Below the pieces are notes generated by a model. That model ran no database searches. It saw only the letters and a list, made by a program, of their open reading frames with translations, and had not been told where the DNA came from. DNA of 64,000 bases, from the NCBI RefSeq assembly GCF_004745075.1, contig NZ_RHFH01000001.1, forward strand, positions 372,001 to 436,000. The letters are read 5' to 3'. Made by a program: the position numbers and the translations under genes. This stretch comes from Brevibacterium sp. S111. Its GTDB lineage: Bacteria > Actinomycetota > Actinomycetes > Actinomycetales > Brevibacteriaceae. Shown here one piece after another: positions 53,609 to 62,187 of the stretch. Position 1 is the first letter of the stretch. Each line of letters opens with the position of its first letter.

Positions 53609-53663
53609 GCGGTGACCCACGTCTCACTGATTTACTGATAAGTAATATCGGGTGGGTCACCGC
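53609..53663. promoter_or_regulatory. Hairpin with nested palindrome before the SDR gene
   Basis: GCGGTGACCCAC (53609-53620) and GTGGGTCACCGC (53652-53663) are perfect 12-bp inverted repeats. Between them lies TTACT-GATA-AGTAA (53632-53645), a second symmetric site in an AT-rich patch. The outer pair may be the acsA terminator; the inner one may be an operator for the SDR gene 80 bp downstream. Confidence 0.55.
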
Positions 53664-53724
53664 GGGGTCGCGGGTCCGCACCCGGAGCCGAAGAGATCGA
53701 CATCGACTGCAAGGACGCACAGAC

Positions 53725-54597
53725 ATGACGCACGGAACACAGATCGCCGGAAGCCGTATCCTCATCACCGGAGCCGGCAGCGGAATCGGCAGACTCATGG
53801 CCCTCGACGCCGCCGCCCGCGGCGCCGCCGAAGTCATCATCTGGGACCTGTCGGCCGAGCACGGCGAGACCGTCCGGCAGGAGATCGAGGCGAAGGGCAC
53901 CCGGGCCCGCGCCTTCACCATCAACGTCGGCGACTCCGCGCAGGTCGCCGCCACGGCCGAAGAAGTCGGACCGATCGACATCCTCATCAACTGCGCAGGC
54001 GTCGTCACCGGCAAGAGGCTGCTCGACGCCGATGCCGAGGCGATCCGGCGCACCTTCGACGTCAACACCCTGGCACTGTACTGGACGACGAAGGCATTCC
54101 TCCCCGGAATCCAGGAGCGCGACCACGGTTCCATCGTCAACATCGCCAGCGCCGCCGGCTGGACCGGCGTGGCCAAACAGACCGACTACTCGGCAAGCAA
54201 ATGGGCCGCGGTCGGCTTCACCGAATCGCTGCGCGGCGAGCTGCGCGCCGAGGGCAGCCGGGTCAACACCCTCGTCGTCTGCCCCTTCTACATCAACACC
54301 GGCATGTTCGCCGGAGTCCAGACGAAGTTCCCCCGTCTGCTGCCGATCCTCGAAGAGAACACCGTCTCCACACAGGTCATCGACGCGATCGAATCCGGTC
54401 GCGAACAGCTGGTCATGCCGTCGCTCGTGCGCCTCGTCCCCGGTGTGCGACTGCTGCCGACCCGGGCCTTCGACAAGGTCATGGACTTCCTCGGCGTGAA
54501 CCAGACCATGGACCACTTCACCGGCAGGAACGGTGTGAACGGACGCGACCGGCAGCGTCGATCGGCCCGGAAGCGCCAGACTGCCGGAGCCCGCTGA
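53725..54597 (+). CDS. SDR-family oxidoreductase
   Basis: This 290-residue short-chain dehydrogenase has TGAGSGIGRLMALDA (cofactor loop), NCAGVVTG, Ser in IASAAGWTG, and the YSASKWA active-site Tyr/Lys. The C-terminal extension of about 60 residues (SLVRLVPGVRLLPTRAFDK) resembles retinol/17-beta-hydroxysteroid-type SDRs that touch membranes or lipids. The substrate is unknown. A patatin phospholipase gene follows 85 nt later, which fits a lipid theme. Confidence 0.86.
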   Translation: MTHGTQIAGSRILITGAGSGIGRLMALDAAARGAAEVIIWDLSAEHGETVRQEIEAKGTRARAFTINVGDSAQVAATAEEVGPIDILINCAGVVTGKRLLDADAEAIRRTFDVNTLALYWTTKAFLPGIQERDHGSIVNIASAAGWTGVAKQTDYSASKWAAVGFTESLRGELRAEGSRVNTLVVCPFYINTGMFAGVQTKFPRLLPILEENTVSTQVIDAIESGREQLVMPSLVRLVPGVRLLPTRAFDKVMDFLGVNQTMDHFTGRNGVNGRDRQRRSARKRQTAGAR

Positions 54598-54682
54598 ATC
54601 CACCGCAGATCCCCTGGCAGTTCCCGCCGCCGCGTCGCGTCCGGTCCACAATAGAGACAGTGAGGCGCGGAGAGGAGCAGCC

Positions 54683-55666
54683 ATGGCCACGACCGATCTG
54701 GTCCTCGAAGGCGGAGGGGCGAAGCTGCCCGGGCTCGTCGGGGCCGTCGAATCGCTGGCAGATGCCGGCTACGGATTCCACCGCATCGCCGGCACCTCGG
54801 CCGGAGCGATCGTCGGTGCCCTGACCGCGGCAGGGCTGCCCCCTGACACTCTCAGACAGCGAGTCCTCGAGCAGGACTTCACCGCTTTCGAGGACATCTC
54901 CCCCGCTTTCCGACTGCTGCCCTGGCTCGGCAAGGTGCAGGGGCTGCTGCTGCACAAGGGCATGTATCTCGGTGATGCGCTCCATGATTTCCTCGCCGAG
55001 GCACTCGCCGCTCAGGGCGTGCGCACCTGGAGCGACCTGCGACTGGACGACCCGGACGGTGCGATCCCGCCCGAGCGGTCCTATCGCCTCGTCGTCATCG
55101 TCTCCGATGTCTCACGCGGTCGCATGCTGCGCCTGCCCTGGGACTACCGGGACGCGCTCGGCGTCGATGCGGACTCCCAATCCGTCGCCGAGGCGGTGTG
55201 CGCCTCGGCAGCCAGTCCGTTCTTCTTCCGCCCCCGGTCGCTGTGCGCACGGGAGGACGTGGCTGGCGGAACATCGGTGCTCGGCGCCGACGGCGGTCTG
55301 CTCTCGAACTTCCCCGTCGACGTCTTCGACCGCAAGGACTCACGCCCGGCGCGATGGCCGACCTTCGGCGTCATGCTCTCCGCCCGGCACACCGCCGCGA
55401 CCCAATGGCAGCCGAACGCCACGACCTACCAGTACGCGAAGTCGCTGCTGACAACGATGCTCAATGCTCACGACCGCAGACACATCGATGACCCGTCGGT
55501 GACCGAGCGGACGGTGTTCGTCGACACCTCCGGCCACAGCACCACGGACTTCGCCCTGTCTGAGGCCGCCAAGATCGATCTCATCTCCTCGGGACGCCAG
55601 GCCGGGGAGAAGTTTCTGGCCCGGTGGGACTGGAAACGGTGGAAAGAACGTTTCGACAGGGTTTAG
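54683..55666 (+). CDS. Patatin-like phospholipase
   Basis: This 327-residue lipid hydrolase has the oxyanion loop EGGGAKLPGLVG, the nucleophile elbow GTSAGAIVG (G-x-S-x-G) and the catalytic Asp in GADGGLLSNFPVD. These form the Ser-Asp dyad of patatins. No signal peptide is seen, so it acts inside the cell on acyl lipids. GGAGAGGAG lies before the ATG. It is transcribed with the preceding SDR in the same direction. Confidence 0.9.
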   Translation: MATTDLVLEGGGAKLPGLVGAVESLADAGYGFHRIAGTSAGAIVGALTAAGLPPDTLRQRVLEQDFTAFEDISPAFRLLPWLGKVQGLLLHKGMYLGDALHDFLAEALAAQGVRTWSDLRLDDPDGAIPPERSYRLVVIVSDVSRGRMLRLPWDYRDALGVDADSQSVAEAVCASAASPFFFRPRSLCAREDVAGGTSVLGADGGLLSNFPVDVFDRKDSRPARWPTFGVMLSARHTAATQWQPNATTYQYAKSLLTTMLNAHDRRHIDDPSVTERTVFVDTSGHSTTDFALSEAAKIDLISSGRQAGEKFLARWDWKRWKERFDRV

Positions 55667-55699
55667 TGTGGAAGACCCGCATCCGGCGAAGGAGACATC

Positions 55700-56023
55700 A
55701 TGACGGAGAACCCCGACGACGATTACATCGAGCCCGGCGCCGAAGGCCCCGTGGGTTCCGGGATCGAAGGTGCCGACGACGCCCTCATCGACGAAGCCGG
55801 CTGGGACGATGAGGCCGATGCACCAGGGCTCGACCGAGAATTCGATACGGATCCGGTCACGGCCGCCGAACAGGGCAACCGGACAGGCGATGAGATGGTC
55901 TCCGACGGCGATGACGATTTCGAGGTCGACGAACTCACCGGTGACCGGCTCGATGTCGACGCACTGGCCGATGACGGCGTCGACTCCGTCGAGGTCATCG
56001 ACGATGACTTCGACGAGGACTGA
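55700..56023 (+). CDS. Highly acidic hypothetical protein
   Basis: This 107-residue protein has about 37 Asp/Glu and very few Lys/Arg, so its charge is extremely negative. It has no hydrophobic segment and looks intrinsically disordered, ending DSVEVIDDDFDED. GAAGGAGA precedes the ATG, which supports expression. I do not recognise a conserved family; actinobacteria have several such Asp-rich proteins. It follows the patatin gene by 33 nt and may share its transcript. Confidence 0.75.
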   Translation: MTENPDDDYIEPGAEGPVGSGIEGADDALIDEAGWDDEADAPGLDREFDTDPVTAAEQGNRTGDEMVSDGDDDFEVDELTGDRLDVDALADDGVDSVEVIDDDFDED

Positions 56024-56082
56024 CCTCTCCTCTCCCCAGACCCCTGTGCGCACGAGGCATCGGGATCCGGTCAGGCACTGAG

Positions 56083-56895
56083 TCAGCCCAGTTCGGTGAA
56101 CGCCCTGTAGGGCAGGACGGTTTCCGTGTCGGCCTGGAGGTCGTCGTTGAGGCCATCGAGCGAGCGCAGGGCCGCCGAAATCGCCGCCCGGTAGAGCAGC
56201 GATCCGGTGCTGATCCGGCTCACTCCCGCCTCGGCGAGGGCCGTGCGTGAGTGCCGCGCACTGGCGAGCACGTTGACCGGAAGCCGGCTGTAGCCGGTGA
56301 TCGTCTCGATCGTGGGCAGATCGAGGTCCCCCGGAACGAAGATCCCGTCCGCTCCGGCGTCGGTGTAGGCATCGATGCGGTCGAGGACCTCGCCGAGGCG
56401 GTCCTGCCCGATCCAGAATGTGTCGATCCGTGCGTTGACGAACAGGTCCGGGAACGCGTCCCTGACGGCGCTGACCTTGGCCGCCAGGATCGCGGGTTCG
56501 CTCATGAGCCCGTGCCGCGAGTCCTGGATGTTGATGCCATCGACGATGAGCCCGGCCCCGGTCGTGCCGGCGACGGCGAAGCTGTCGCCCAGCACATCGA
56601 CGACGCGTTCGGGACTGTCCCCGTAGCCGTCTTCGAAATCGCAGGTCACGAACTGATCGGGCAATGCCCGTCGGATGGCGGCGATGAGTTTCACGGTCGC
56701 ATCCAGGGTCGCACGGTCCTCATCGGCGGCGCCGATTCCGGCGGCGACGCCGAGACTCGTGGTGCCGATGGCTCGGTGGCCCGCCTCGGCGAAGAGCTGC
56801 GCGCTGGCCACGTCCCAAGCGCACGGCAGGATGAACGGATCCCCGGGCCGGTGCAGGTGCTGGAAAGCCGTCGTGGCATCGTCGTGGTCAGTCAT
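56083..56895 (-). CDS. Isocitrate lyase/PEP mutase-family enzyme
   Basis: This 270-residue TIM-barrel protein has AWDVASAQLFAEAGHRAIGT, CDFEDGYGDSPE (Mg2+ site), VDGINIQDSRHG and VNARIDTFWIG, the family's core. It lacks the KKCGH catalytic loop of isocitrate and methylisocitrate lyases. It could act as a 2-oxo/hydroxy acid lyase or oxaloacetate decarboxylase. It is monocistronic and divergent from mgtE. Confidence 0.82.
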   Translation of the reverse strand: MTDHDDATTAFQHLHRPGDPFILPCAWDVASAQLFAEAGHRAIGTTSLGVAAGIGAADEDRATLDATVKLIAAIRRALPDQFVTCDFEDGYGDSPERVVDVLGDSFAVAGTTGAGLIVDGINIQDSRHGLMSEPAILAAKVSAVRDAFPDLFVNARIDTFWIGQDRLGEVLDRIDAYTDAGADGIFVPGDLDLPTIETITGYSRLPVNVLASARHSRTALAEAGVSRISTGSLLYRAAISAALRSLDGLNDDLQADTETVLPYRAFTELG

Positions 56896-57134
56896 TGCTG
56901 TGCTCCGTTCTTCGACACGTCGTCACGCGCATGTCGTCGGCGTTCGCCGCTGAGATTGCGGCGATGCCGGGCGCGGTGGCCGGTGATCTCCGGGTGAGGT
57001 CTTCATCGTAGGACCGCGGCACTTCGGCATGGTCCGAAGAGTCCCGACGGCGAAGTCGAACGCAGGCTCCCTCATCCTCTGCCCATGCCCTAGGGTGGAC
57101 TGCGGAGAAGTCCATACGAGACAAGGGGGAATTC

Positions 57135-58502
57135 GTGGCGGATATGAGAGCGAGCACCGAGGCAGCCGACCGACTCGAATCCGCGCTCACGGGCCGGATC
57201 GATCCCCGAAGTCTCGATGAGATCGCCGCTCTCGCCCGGCAGGTGCCGCGTGCCGAGATCGGACGTCTCGTCCACACGTCCACGCCGCTGCAGTCGGCGA
57301 TGCTCTTCCGGGTGCTGACGAAGGAGGAGGCGCTCGACGTCTTCGAGGACCTGCCTCCTGCCTACCAGGCCGAACTCATCGGCAATCTCCGTGAACCCGA
57401 GGTCGCCGACATCGTCGACGGCCTCGACCCCGATGACCGTGCCGAACTCTTCGGCGAACTGCCTGCGGGGGTCGCCAGCCGCCTGATGAAGGGGCTGACG
57501 GCGACGGAACGGGCGATGACCTCGGCGGTCCTCGGCTACCCGAAATCCGCGATCGGTCGGTACATGTCCCCCGAGGTGCTCGGCATCCACGAGGACTGGA
57601 CCGCCGCCGAGGCGATGGAGGTCGTGCGCGCTCGCATCGACGGTCCCGAAACCGTCTACCTGCTGCCCGTCGTCGGCCCCGGTCGGGTGCTGCGCGGAGT
57701 GGTGTCGCTGCGCAACCTCATCGCCGCCGACGAGGATACCGTCATCGAGGACATCGTCCGCGATTCGCTGAGCACTCATGCGCTGACCGACCGTGAGGAA
57801 GCCGCTCGTGAGTTCCTCTCCCACCGGCTCATCGCGATGCCGGTGACCGACCAGGAGGACCGCCTCGTCGGCATCCTCACCATGGATGACGTCCTTGACA
57901 TCATCGACGAGGAAGACGCTGAGGACTTCGCCCGCGGGTCCGGTACCGAACCGCTCGACCGCTCCTACCTGTCTTCGACGATCATGCGCCTGGTGCGCAG
58001 CCGCATCGTGTGGCTGCTCGTCCTCGCCGTGTCTGCGATCCTCACCGTCCAGGTCCTCGAGGTCTATGAGGACCGCCTCGATCAGGTCGTCGTCCTCGCC
58101 CTCTTCATCCCGCTGCTGACCGGAACCGGCGGCAACACCGGCAACCAGGCCGCGACCACGGTCACCCGCGCTTTGGCCGTCGGCGAGGTGCGCATCCGCG
58201 ATCTCGGCAGGGTCATCTGGAGGGAGCTGCGGGTCGGTGCGCTGCTGGGATCGGTGCTCGGTGCACTGGGCTTCATCATCGCCGGGCTCGTCTACGAGTG
58301 GGCGATCGGTCTGGTCATCGGGCTGACGCTGCTGTCGGTGTGCATGATGGCCGCGACCGTGGGAGGTCTCATGCCGATCATCGCGAAGAAGGTCGGGGCC
58401 GACCCTGCGGTCTTCTCCAATCCCTTCATCTCCACGTTCTGCGACGCCACCGGCCTCATCATCTACTTCACGATCGCCACGACGGTCCTCGGGCTGCGCT
58501 GA
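57135..58502 (+). CDS. mgtE: Magnesium transporter MgtE
   Basis: This 455-residue protein has the full MgtE layout. The N-terminal Mg2+-sensing superhelix holds DVFEDLPPAYQAELIGNLRE and DPDDRAELFGELP. Paired CBS domains span about residues 135-255. Five membrane helices follow from about 290, with the pore motif TGTGGNTGNQAATTVTRAL. It conducts Mg2+ inward and is gated by cytosolic Mg2+. Start is a GTG at 57135 after AAGGGGGA; an ATG three codons later is possible. Confidence 0.93.
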   Translation: MADMRASTEAADRLESALTGRIDPRSLDEIAALARQVPRAEIGRLVHTSTPLQSAMLFRVLTKEEALDVFEDLPPAYQAELIGNLREPEVADIVDGLDPDDRAELFGELPAGVASRLMKGLTATERAMTSAVLGYPKSAIGRYMSPEVLGIHEDWTAAEAMEVVRARIDGPETVYLLPVVGPGRVLRGVVSLRNLIAADEDTVIEDIVRDSLSTHALTDREEAAREFLSHRLIAMPVTDQEDRLVGILTMDDVLDIIDEEDAEDFARGSGTEPLDRSYLSSTIMRLVRSRIVWLLVLAVSAILTVQVLEVYEDRLDQVVVLALFIPLLTGTGGNTGNQAATTVTRALAVGEVRIRDLGRVIWRELRVGALLGSVLGALGFIIAGLVYEWAIGLVIGLTLLSVCMMAATVGGLMPIIAKKVGADPAVFSNPFISTFCDATGLIIYFTIATTVLGLR

Positions 58503-58521
58503 GGCCCGGCGGTCCGCGCGC

Positions 58522-60315
58522 TCAGGCCGACCAGGCTGCCCACAGCTCGGCGTAGCGACCGCCGGCGGCGACGAGTTCGTCGTGGGTGCCCTCTTCGATG
58601 ACCCGTCCGTGCTCCATGACGAGCACGCGGTCCGCGGTCTCTGCCTGGCTGAGGCGGTGAGCCACGACGAGTGCCCCGCGTGAGCCCAGCGCCGCCCGCG
58701 CCGACTGCTCGAGAACATGGGCACCGGCGGATCCGGCCTCGGCTGTCGCCTCGTCGAGGATGGCGAAATCGGGGTCCGCGAGCGCGAGTCGCGCCAACGC
58801 GATCGTCTGCTCCTGCACCGCCGTCAGCCGGGTTCCGCCGTCCCCGATCTCGGTGTCGAGGCCCGCGGGCAGTGTGCTCACCCAGCCGGCACCGACCTCC
58901 TCGAGTGCCGAGCGCACCTGGTCATCACCGGCCTCGGGCACGGGCAGAGCCACATTGTCGCGCAGGGTTCCGCTGAACGTGTGCACCTCTTGAGCGACCA
59001 TTGCGATGTGCTCGCGCAGCACCGTCTCCGGCAGTGCGGTCAGGTCCTGCGAAGGCTTCCCCGCCGAGGCGGCTCCGCCGAAGACGAGTGCGGCCCGTCC
59101 GCGGGTGGGAGCGGACAGTCCCGCCGCGATCCGCGCCAAGGTCGACTTCCCGGCGCCCGTCGTGCCGACCACGGCGACGACCTCTCCGGGGTCGATGCGC
59201 AAGCTCACGCCCGTAAGCACGTGGTTGCTCGAGTTCGGGTCCTCGTCGTAGGTGAACCACAGATCCTCGAGCACGAGCGCCGGGTCAGCGGTTCCGGGGT
59301 CGATGGGCCGCCTCGGCGAGGTCGTGGCTTCGTCGATGACGCCGACCATGCGGGTCAGCGAGGCACCGGCGGATTGGATCTGGTCGAAGAGTCCGACGAG
59401 AGCTCCGATGGGGTTGAACAGGCGGTGGAAGACCAGGGCCGCGGTCGTCACGGCGCCGGCGGTGGACTCGCCGAACCAGACGAGGACGAATCCGGTGATG
59501 AGGAGCAGCGAGAGCACGACGGCCTCGGCGCGGTTGTTGCGGCCGAAGGCACGTGTGAGGAAGCGGAAGACATCGATCGACAGGTCGCGGGCCTCCCCGG
59601 AGGCGGAGTCGATGCGGCGCAGCTCCCCGGCCTCGGCACGGTAGGCACGCAGGGTCTTCGCCCCGGTGAGTCCGCCGAGGAGGCGGCCGGCACGTCGGCC
59701 GAATGCGGCACGTTCCTGCTTGTAGATGGGTTCCGATCGGGGCAGGTACCAGCGCAGGGTGAGCCAATACATGGGCAGAGCTGCGAGGCCGACGATGCCC
59801 AGGCGCCAGTCGATGGCGGCCAGGCCGGCGGCGGAGACGATGACGACGAGGAGGGACTCGACGACCAGCGGCAGCACCTGGGCAGCGGCCTCGCTGATCT
59901 TGCGGGAGTCGTCGGCGACGCGGGAGACGAGGTCGCCGGTGCCGGTCTTCTCGACCCGCTGGGATTCGAGGCTCAGAGCGGATTCGACGACCTGGGTGCG
60001 CAGTTCGGCGACGACCGGCATGGCGACGTGGGCCAGAGCCCAGGCGCCGATCCAGGTGCCCACGGCCATGACGATGCCGGCGATTGCGACGGCGATCGCG
60101 CTGGTCCAGACCACGTCGGCCCCCGCTCCGGCGGGCAATTCGTCGACGAGGCGGCCGATCGCCCACGGTCCGACAAGTCCGGCCCCGGCGTTGGCCACGC
60201 CCGCGACGAAGAGCAGGACGATCCAGCCGCCGCGTCGGCGCAGCAGCGGGGCGAGGTGGGCGAAGGAGCGACGACGCGTGGCGATCGACAGGGTGGTCTG
60301 CGTGGGCGCAGTCAT
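58522..60315 (-). CDS. ABC exporter half-transporter B (intact Walker A, degenerate signature)
   Basis: This 597-residue protein fuses a six-helix exporter membrane domain (residues 1 to about 320) to an ATPase domain. Walker A GTTGAGKST, Walker B FAILDEAT and the H-loop VAHRLSQ are intact. The signature is degenerate: LTAVQEQTIALARL replaces the normal LSGGQxQR, and the D-loop is AEAGSAGA. It therefore needs a partner to supply the signature. It overlaps the partner gene by 4 nt. Confidence 0.9.
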   Translation of the reverse strand: MTAPTQTTLSIATRRRSFAHLAPLLRRRGGWIVLLFVAGVANAGAGLVGPWAIGRLVDELPAGAGADVVWTSAIAVAIAGIVMAVGTWIGAWALAHVAMPVVAELRTQVVESALSLESQRVEKTGTGDLVSRVADDSRKISEAAAQVLPLVVESLLVVIVSAAGLAAIDWRLGIVGLAALPMYWLTLRWYLPRSEPIYKQERAAFGRRAGRLLGGLTGAKTLRAYRAEAGELRRIDSASGEARDLSIDVFRFLTRAFGRNNRAEAVVLSLLLITGFVLVWFGESTAGAVTTAALVFHRLFNPIGALVGLFDQIQSAGASLTRMVGVIDEATTSPRRPIDPGTADPALVLEDLWFTYDEDPNSSNHVLTGVSLRIDPGEVVAVVGTTGAGKSTLARIAAGLSAPTRGRAALVFGGAASAGKPSQDLTALPETVLREHIAMVAQEVHTFSGTLRDNVALPVPEAGDDQVRSALEEVGAGWVSTLPAGLDTEIGDGGTRLTAVQEQTIALARLALADPDFAILDEATAEAGSAGAHVLEQSARAALGSRGALVVAHRLSQAETADRVLVMEHGRVIEEGTHDELVAAGGRYAELWAAWSA

Positions 60316-62060
60316 CGGGTGACCGCCTGACGGTAGGCCTCAGCGCTGGCACCTTCGGCAGTGAGGAGGTCGGCATGGTGGCCGATGAGCACCGGTCCTG
60401 CGGCGGGTGCGAACACCACGGTGTCGGCTGCGGCGAGGAACGCCGGGGAGCTCGTGATGATGATCGTCGCTGCCGCCTCGTCCTCTCGGCGCAGCCGGGA
60501 CACTCCCGCGCAGATGCGGGCCTCGGTGACGGCATCGACGGCGGTGGTCGGTTCGTGGAGGACGAGGACGCGGGGGTCGGCGTCGAGCGCCCGGGCCAGG
60601 GCCACACGCTGGCGCTGGCCGCCGGAGAGGTTTCCGCCGAGTTCCTGGATCCGGTGGTTCAGTCCCCCGTCGACGAAGCCGAGGAGCTCATCCGTCCCCG
60701 AGGCGGTGAGCACCTCCTCGGTGACCGGGTGGTCGGTCGTGCCGACGATCATCGTGATGTTCGAGCGGATCGTTCCCTCGAACAGGTCGACGGTGTGGGG
60801 CGAGACGATCATCCGATCCGGTCCGGCACCGCGGGCGTGGCCGGCCAGGGCCGCGAGGAGTTCGGACTCTGCTCGAGCATCGGGGGTGACGATGCAGGTC
60901 AGCGATCCGAACTCGGTGGTGAAGTCGATGCTGCGGCCCTCGCCGACCGCCCACCCGCTGACACTGATCGCGGTGTCGTCGACGGTGACCGACGGGGACG
61001 GTGTGGGGGCTTCGGAGGGGTGGGCCGCCTCGGCGGAGGGATCGTCTTCGGCGGAGGGGTCCGCCTCTGTGTCGATGTCATTGAGCAGCCGGGCGATGCG
61101 GTGGGCGGCGCCGTGGGATTGAGCGAAGAGGCCGACGATGTCGGCGAGCGCGCGCATCGGTTCGGTGAGGAAGGCCGTCATTCCGAGGATGCCGATGAGT
61201 GCCCCGACGCTCATCTGCCCGTCAATGAGGCGCAGCCCTGCGACGACGAGGACGATGGCGAGCACCGTCGACATCACGAGGGCCCCGAGTCCGGCCAGGC
61301 GTCCGGTCCTCTCCCCCGTGGCGATGCCGGCAGCTGCGGCGTCATCGGAGGTCTTCCGATAGCGGCGCACCGCCCAGTCCTCCCCGCCCATGGCTTTGAT
61401 CACGCGCAGGCCGTGCATGAGGTCGGAGGCCGATCGGCCCGCCCGGGCGACGGCTTCGAGCTGTGCCGCGGCCTTCGAGGACACCGAACGGCCCGGGAGG
61501 GCGACGATGAGGAGGCCGATGGGCACGGCGATGAGCACGACGAGGCCGGTCACCGGGTCGGCGATGAGGAGGAAGATGCAGGCGGTGACCATGCCGAGCA
61601 CGGAGGCGATGCCGCGGCCGGCCTGGGCGAAGGATTGGGCGGCGGTGTCCGCGTCGGCCGAGGCGATGGACAGGACCTCACCGGAGGCACGGTCGGCCGG
61701 CAGCGTCGCCGAGGTGAGCGCGGCGTGCGTGATCTCGACGCGCAGTGCGTGTGCTTCGTGTTCGCGGGCGGCGTTGCAGAAGCGGGATCCGAAGCGGTAG
61801 CCGAGGCTGAGGATCGTGAAGAGCAGTCCGAGGCCGATGATTGAGAGGATGAGCGCCGGAATCGACAGAGGAATGATCGCACGGTCGACGATGATTCCGA
61901 TGGCGACGGGAACGAGCGCTTCGCAGACCTGCCACATGGACAGAGTGATGGCTCCTGACACAAGCAGTCTGAGGCGGCGCCGGGCGGCTCTGCGGAGGAG
62001 GATCGAACCTGTTGAGGGAGTCTTCGGCACGAAGGCAAGCCTAACATTTTCCGCCTTCAC
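60312..62060 (-). CDS. ABC exporter half-transporter A (intact signature, degenerate Walker A/B)
   Basis: This protein of up to 582 residues has a six-helix membrane domain and an ATPase domain with reversed defects. The Walker A position reads IVTPDARAESELLAALAG with no GK[ST]; Walker B reads VLVLHEPT; the H-loop reads TSSPAFL; but LSGGQRQRVALARAL is intact. A low-complexity Pro/Ser/Glu insert (about 335-360) precedes the ATPase. The start is ambiguous: GTG at 62060, or GTG at 62030 if the iron box lies upstream. It forms a heterodimer with half-transporter B. Confidence 0.88.
   Translation of the reverse strand: MKAENVRLAFVPKTPSTGSILLRRAARRRLRLLVSGAITLSMWQVCEALVPVAIGIIVDRAIIPLSIPALILSIIGLGLLFTILSLGYRFGSRFCNAAREHEAHALRVEITHAALTSATLPADRASGEVLSIASADADTAAQSFAQAGRGIASVLGMVTACIFLLIADPVTGLVVLIAVPIGLLIVALPGRSVSSKAAAQLEAVARAGRSASDLMHGLRVIKAMGGEDWAVRRYRKTSDDAAAAGIATGERTGRLAGLGALVMSTVLAIVLVVAGLRLIDGQMSVGALIGILGMTAFLTEPMRALADIVGLFAQSHGAAHRIARLLNDIDTEADPSAEDDPSAEAAHPSEAPTPSPSVTVDDTAISVSGWAVGEGRSIDFTTEFGSLTCIVTPDARAESELLAALAGHARGAGPDRMIVSPHTVDLFEGTIRSNITMIVGTTDHPVTEEVLTASGTDELLGFVDGGLNHRIQELGGNLSGGQRQRVALARALDADPRVLVLHEPTTAVDAVTEARICAGVSRLRREDEAAATIIITSSPAFLAAADTVVFAPAAGPVLIGHHADLLTAEGASAEAYRQAVTR
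62031..62049. promoter_or_regulatory. IdeR/DtxR-like iron box at the exporter start
   Basis: On the minus strand, AAATGTTAGGCTTGCCTTC contains the iron-box half TTAGGCT exactly and a second CCT half. It matches the 19-bp consensus at about 12 positions. If the exporter starts at 62030, the site lies immediately upstream. The match is weaker than the box at 23562-23580. Confidence 0.5.
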
Positions 62061-62187
62061 GCGGCTCGCTGAATGCGATCGGATGTTCGCGGAAGAAAGC
62101 GGACGAGAGCGGGCGGGAGCGGGCGAGCACCATCAGACGCCGTTGGGAGCATGCGGGCCCGAACGAGCACCGTCTACGATGGCGTAT

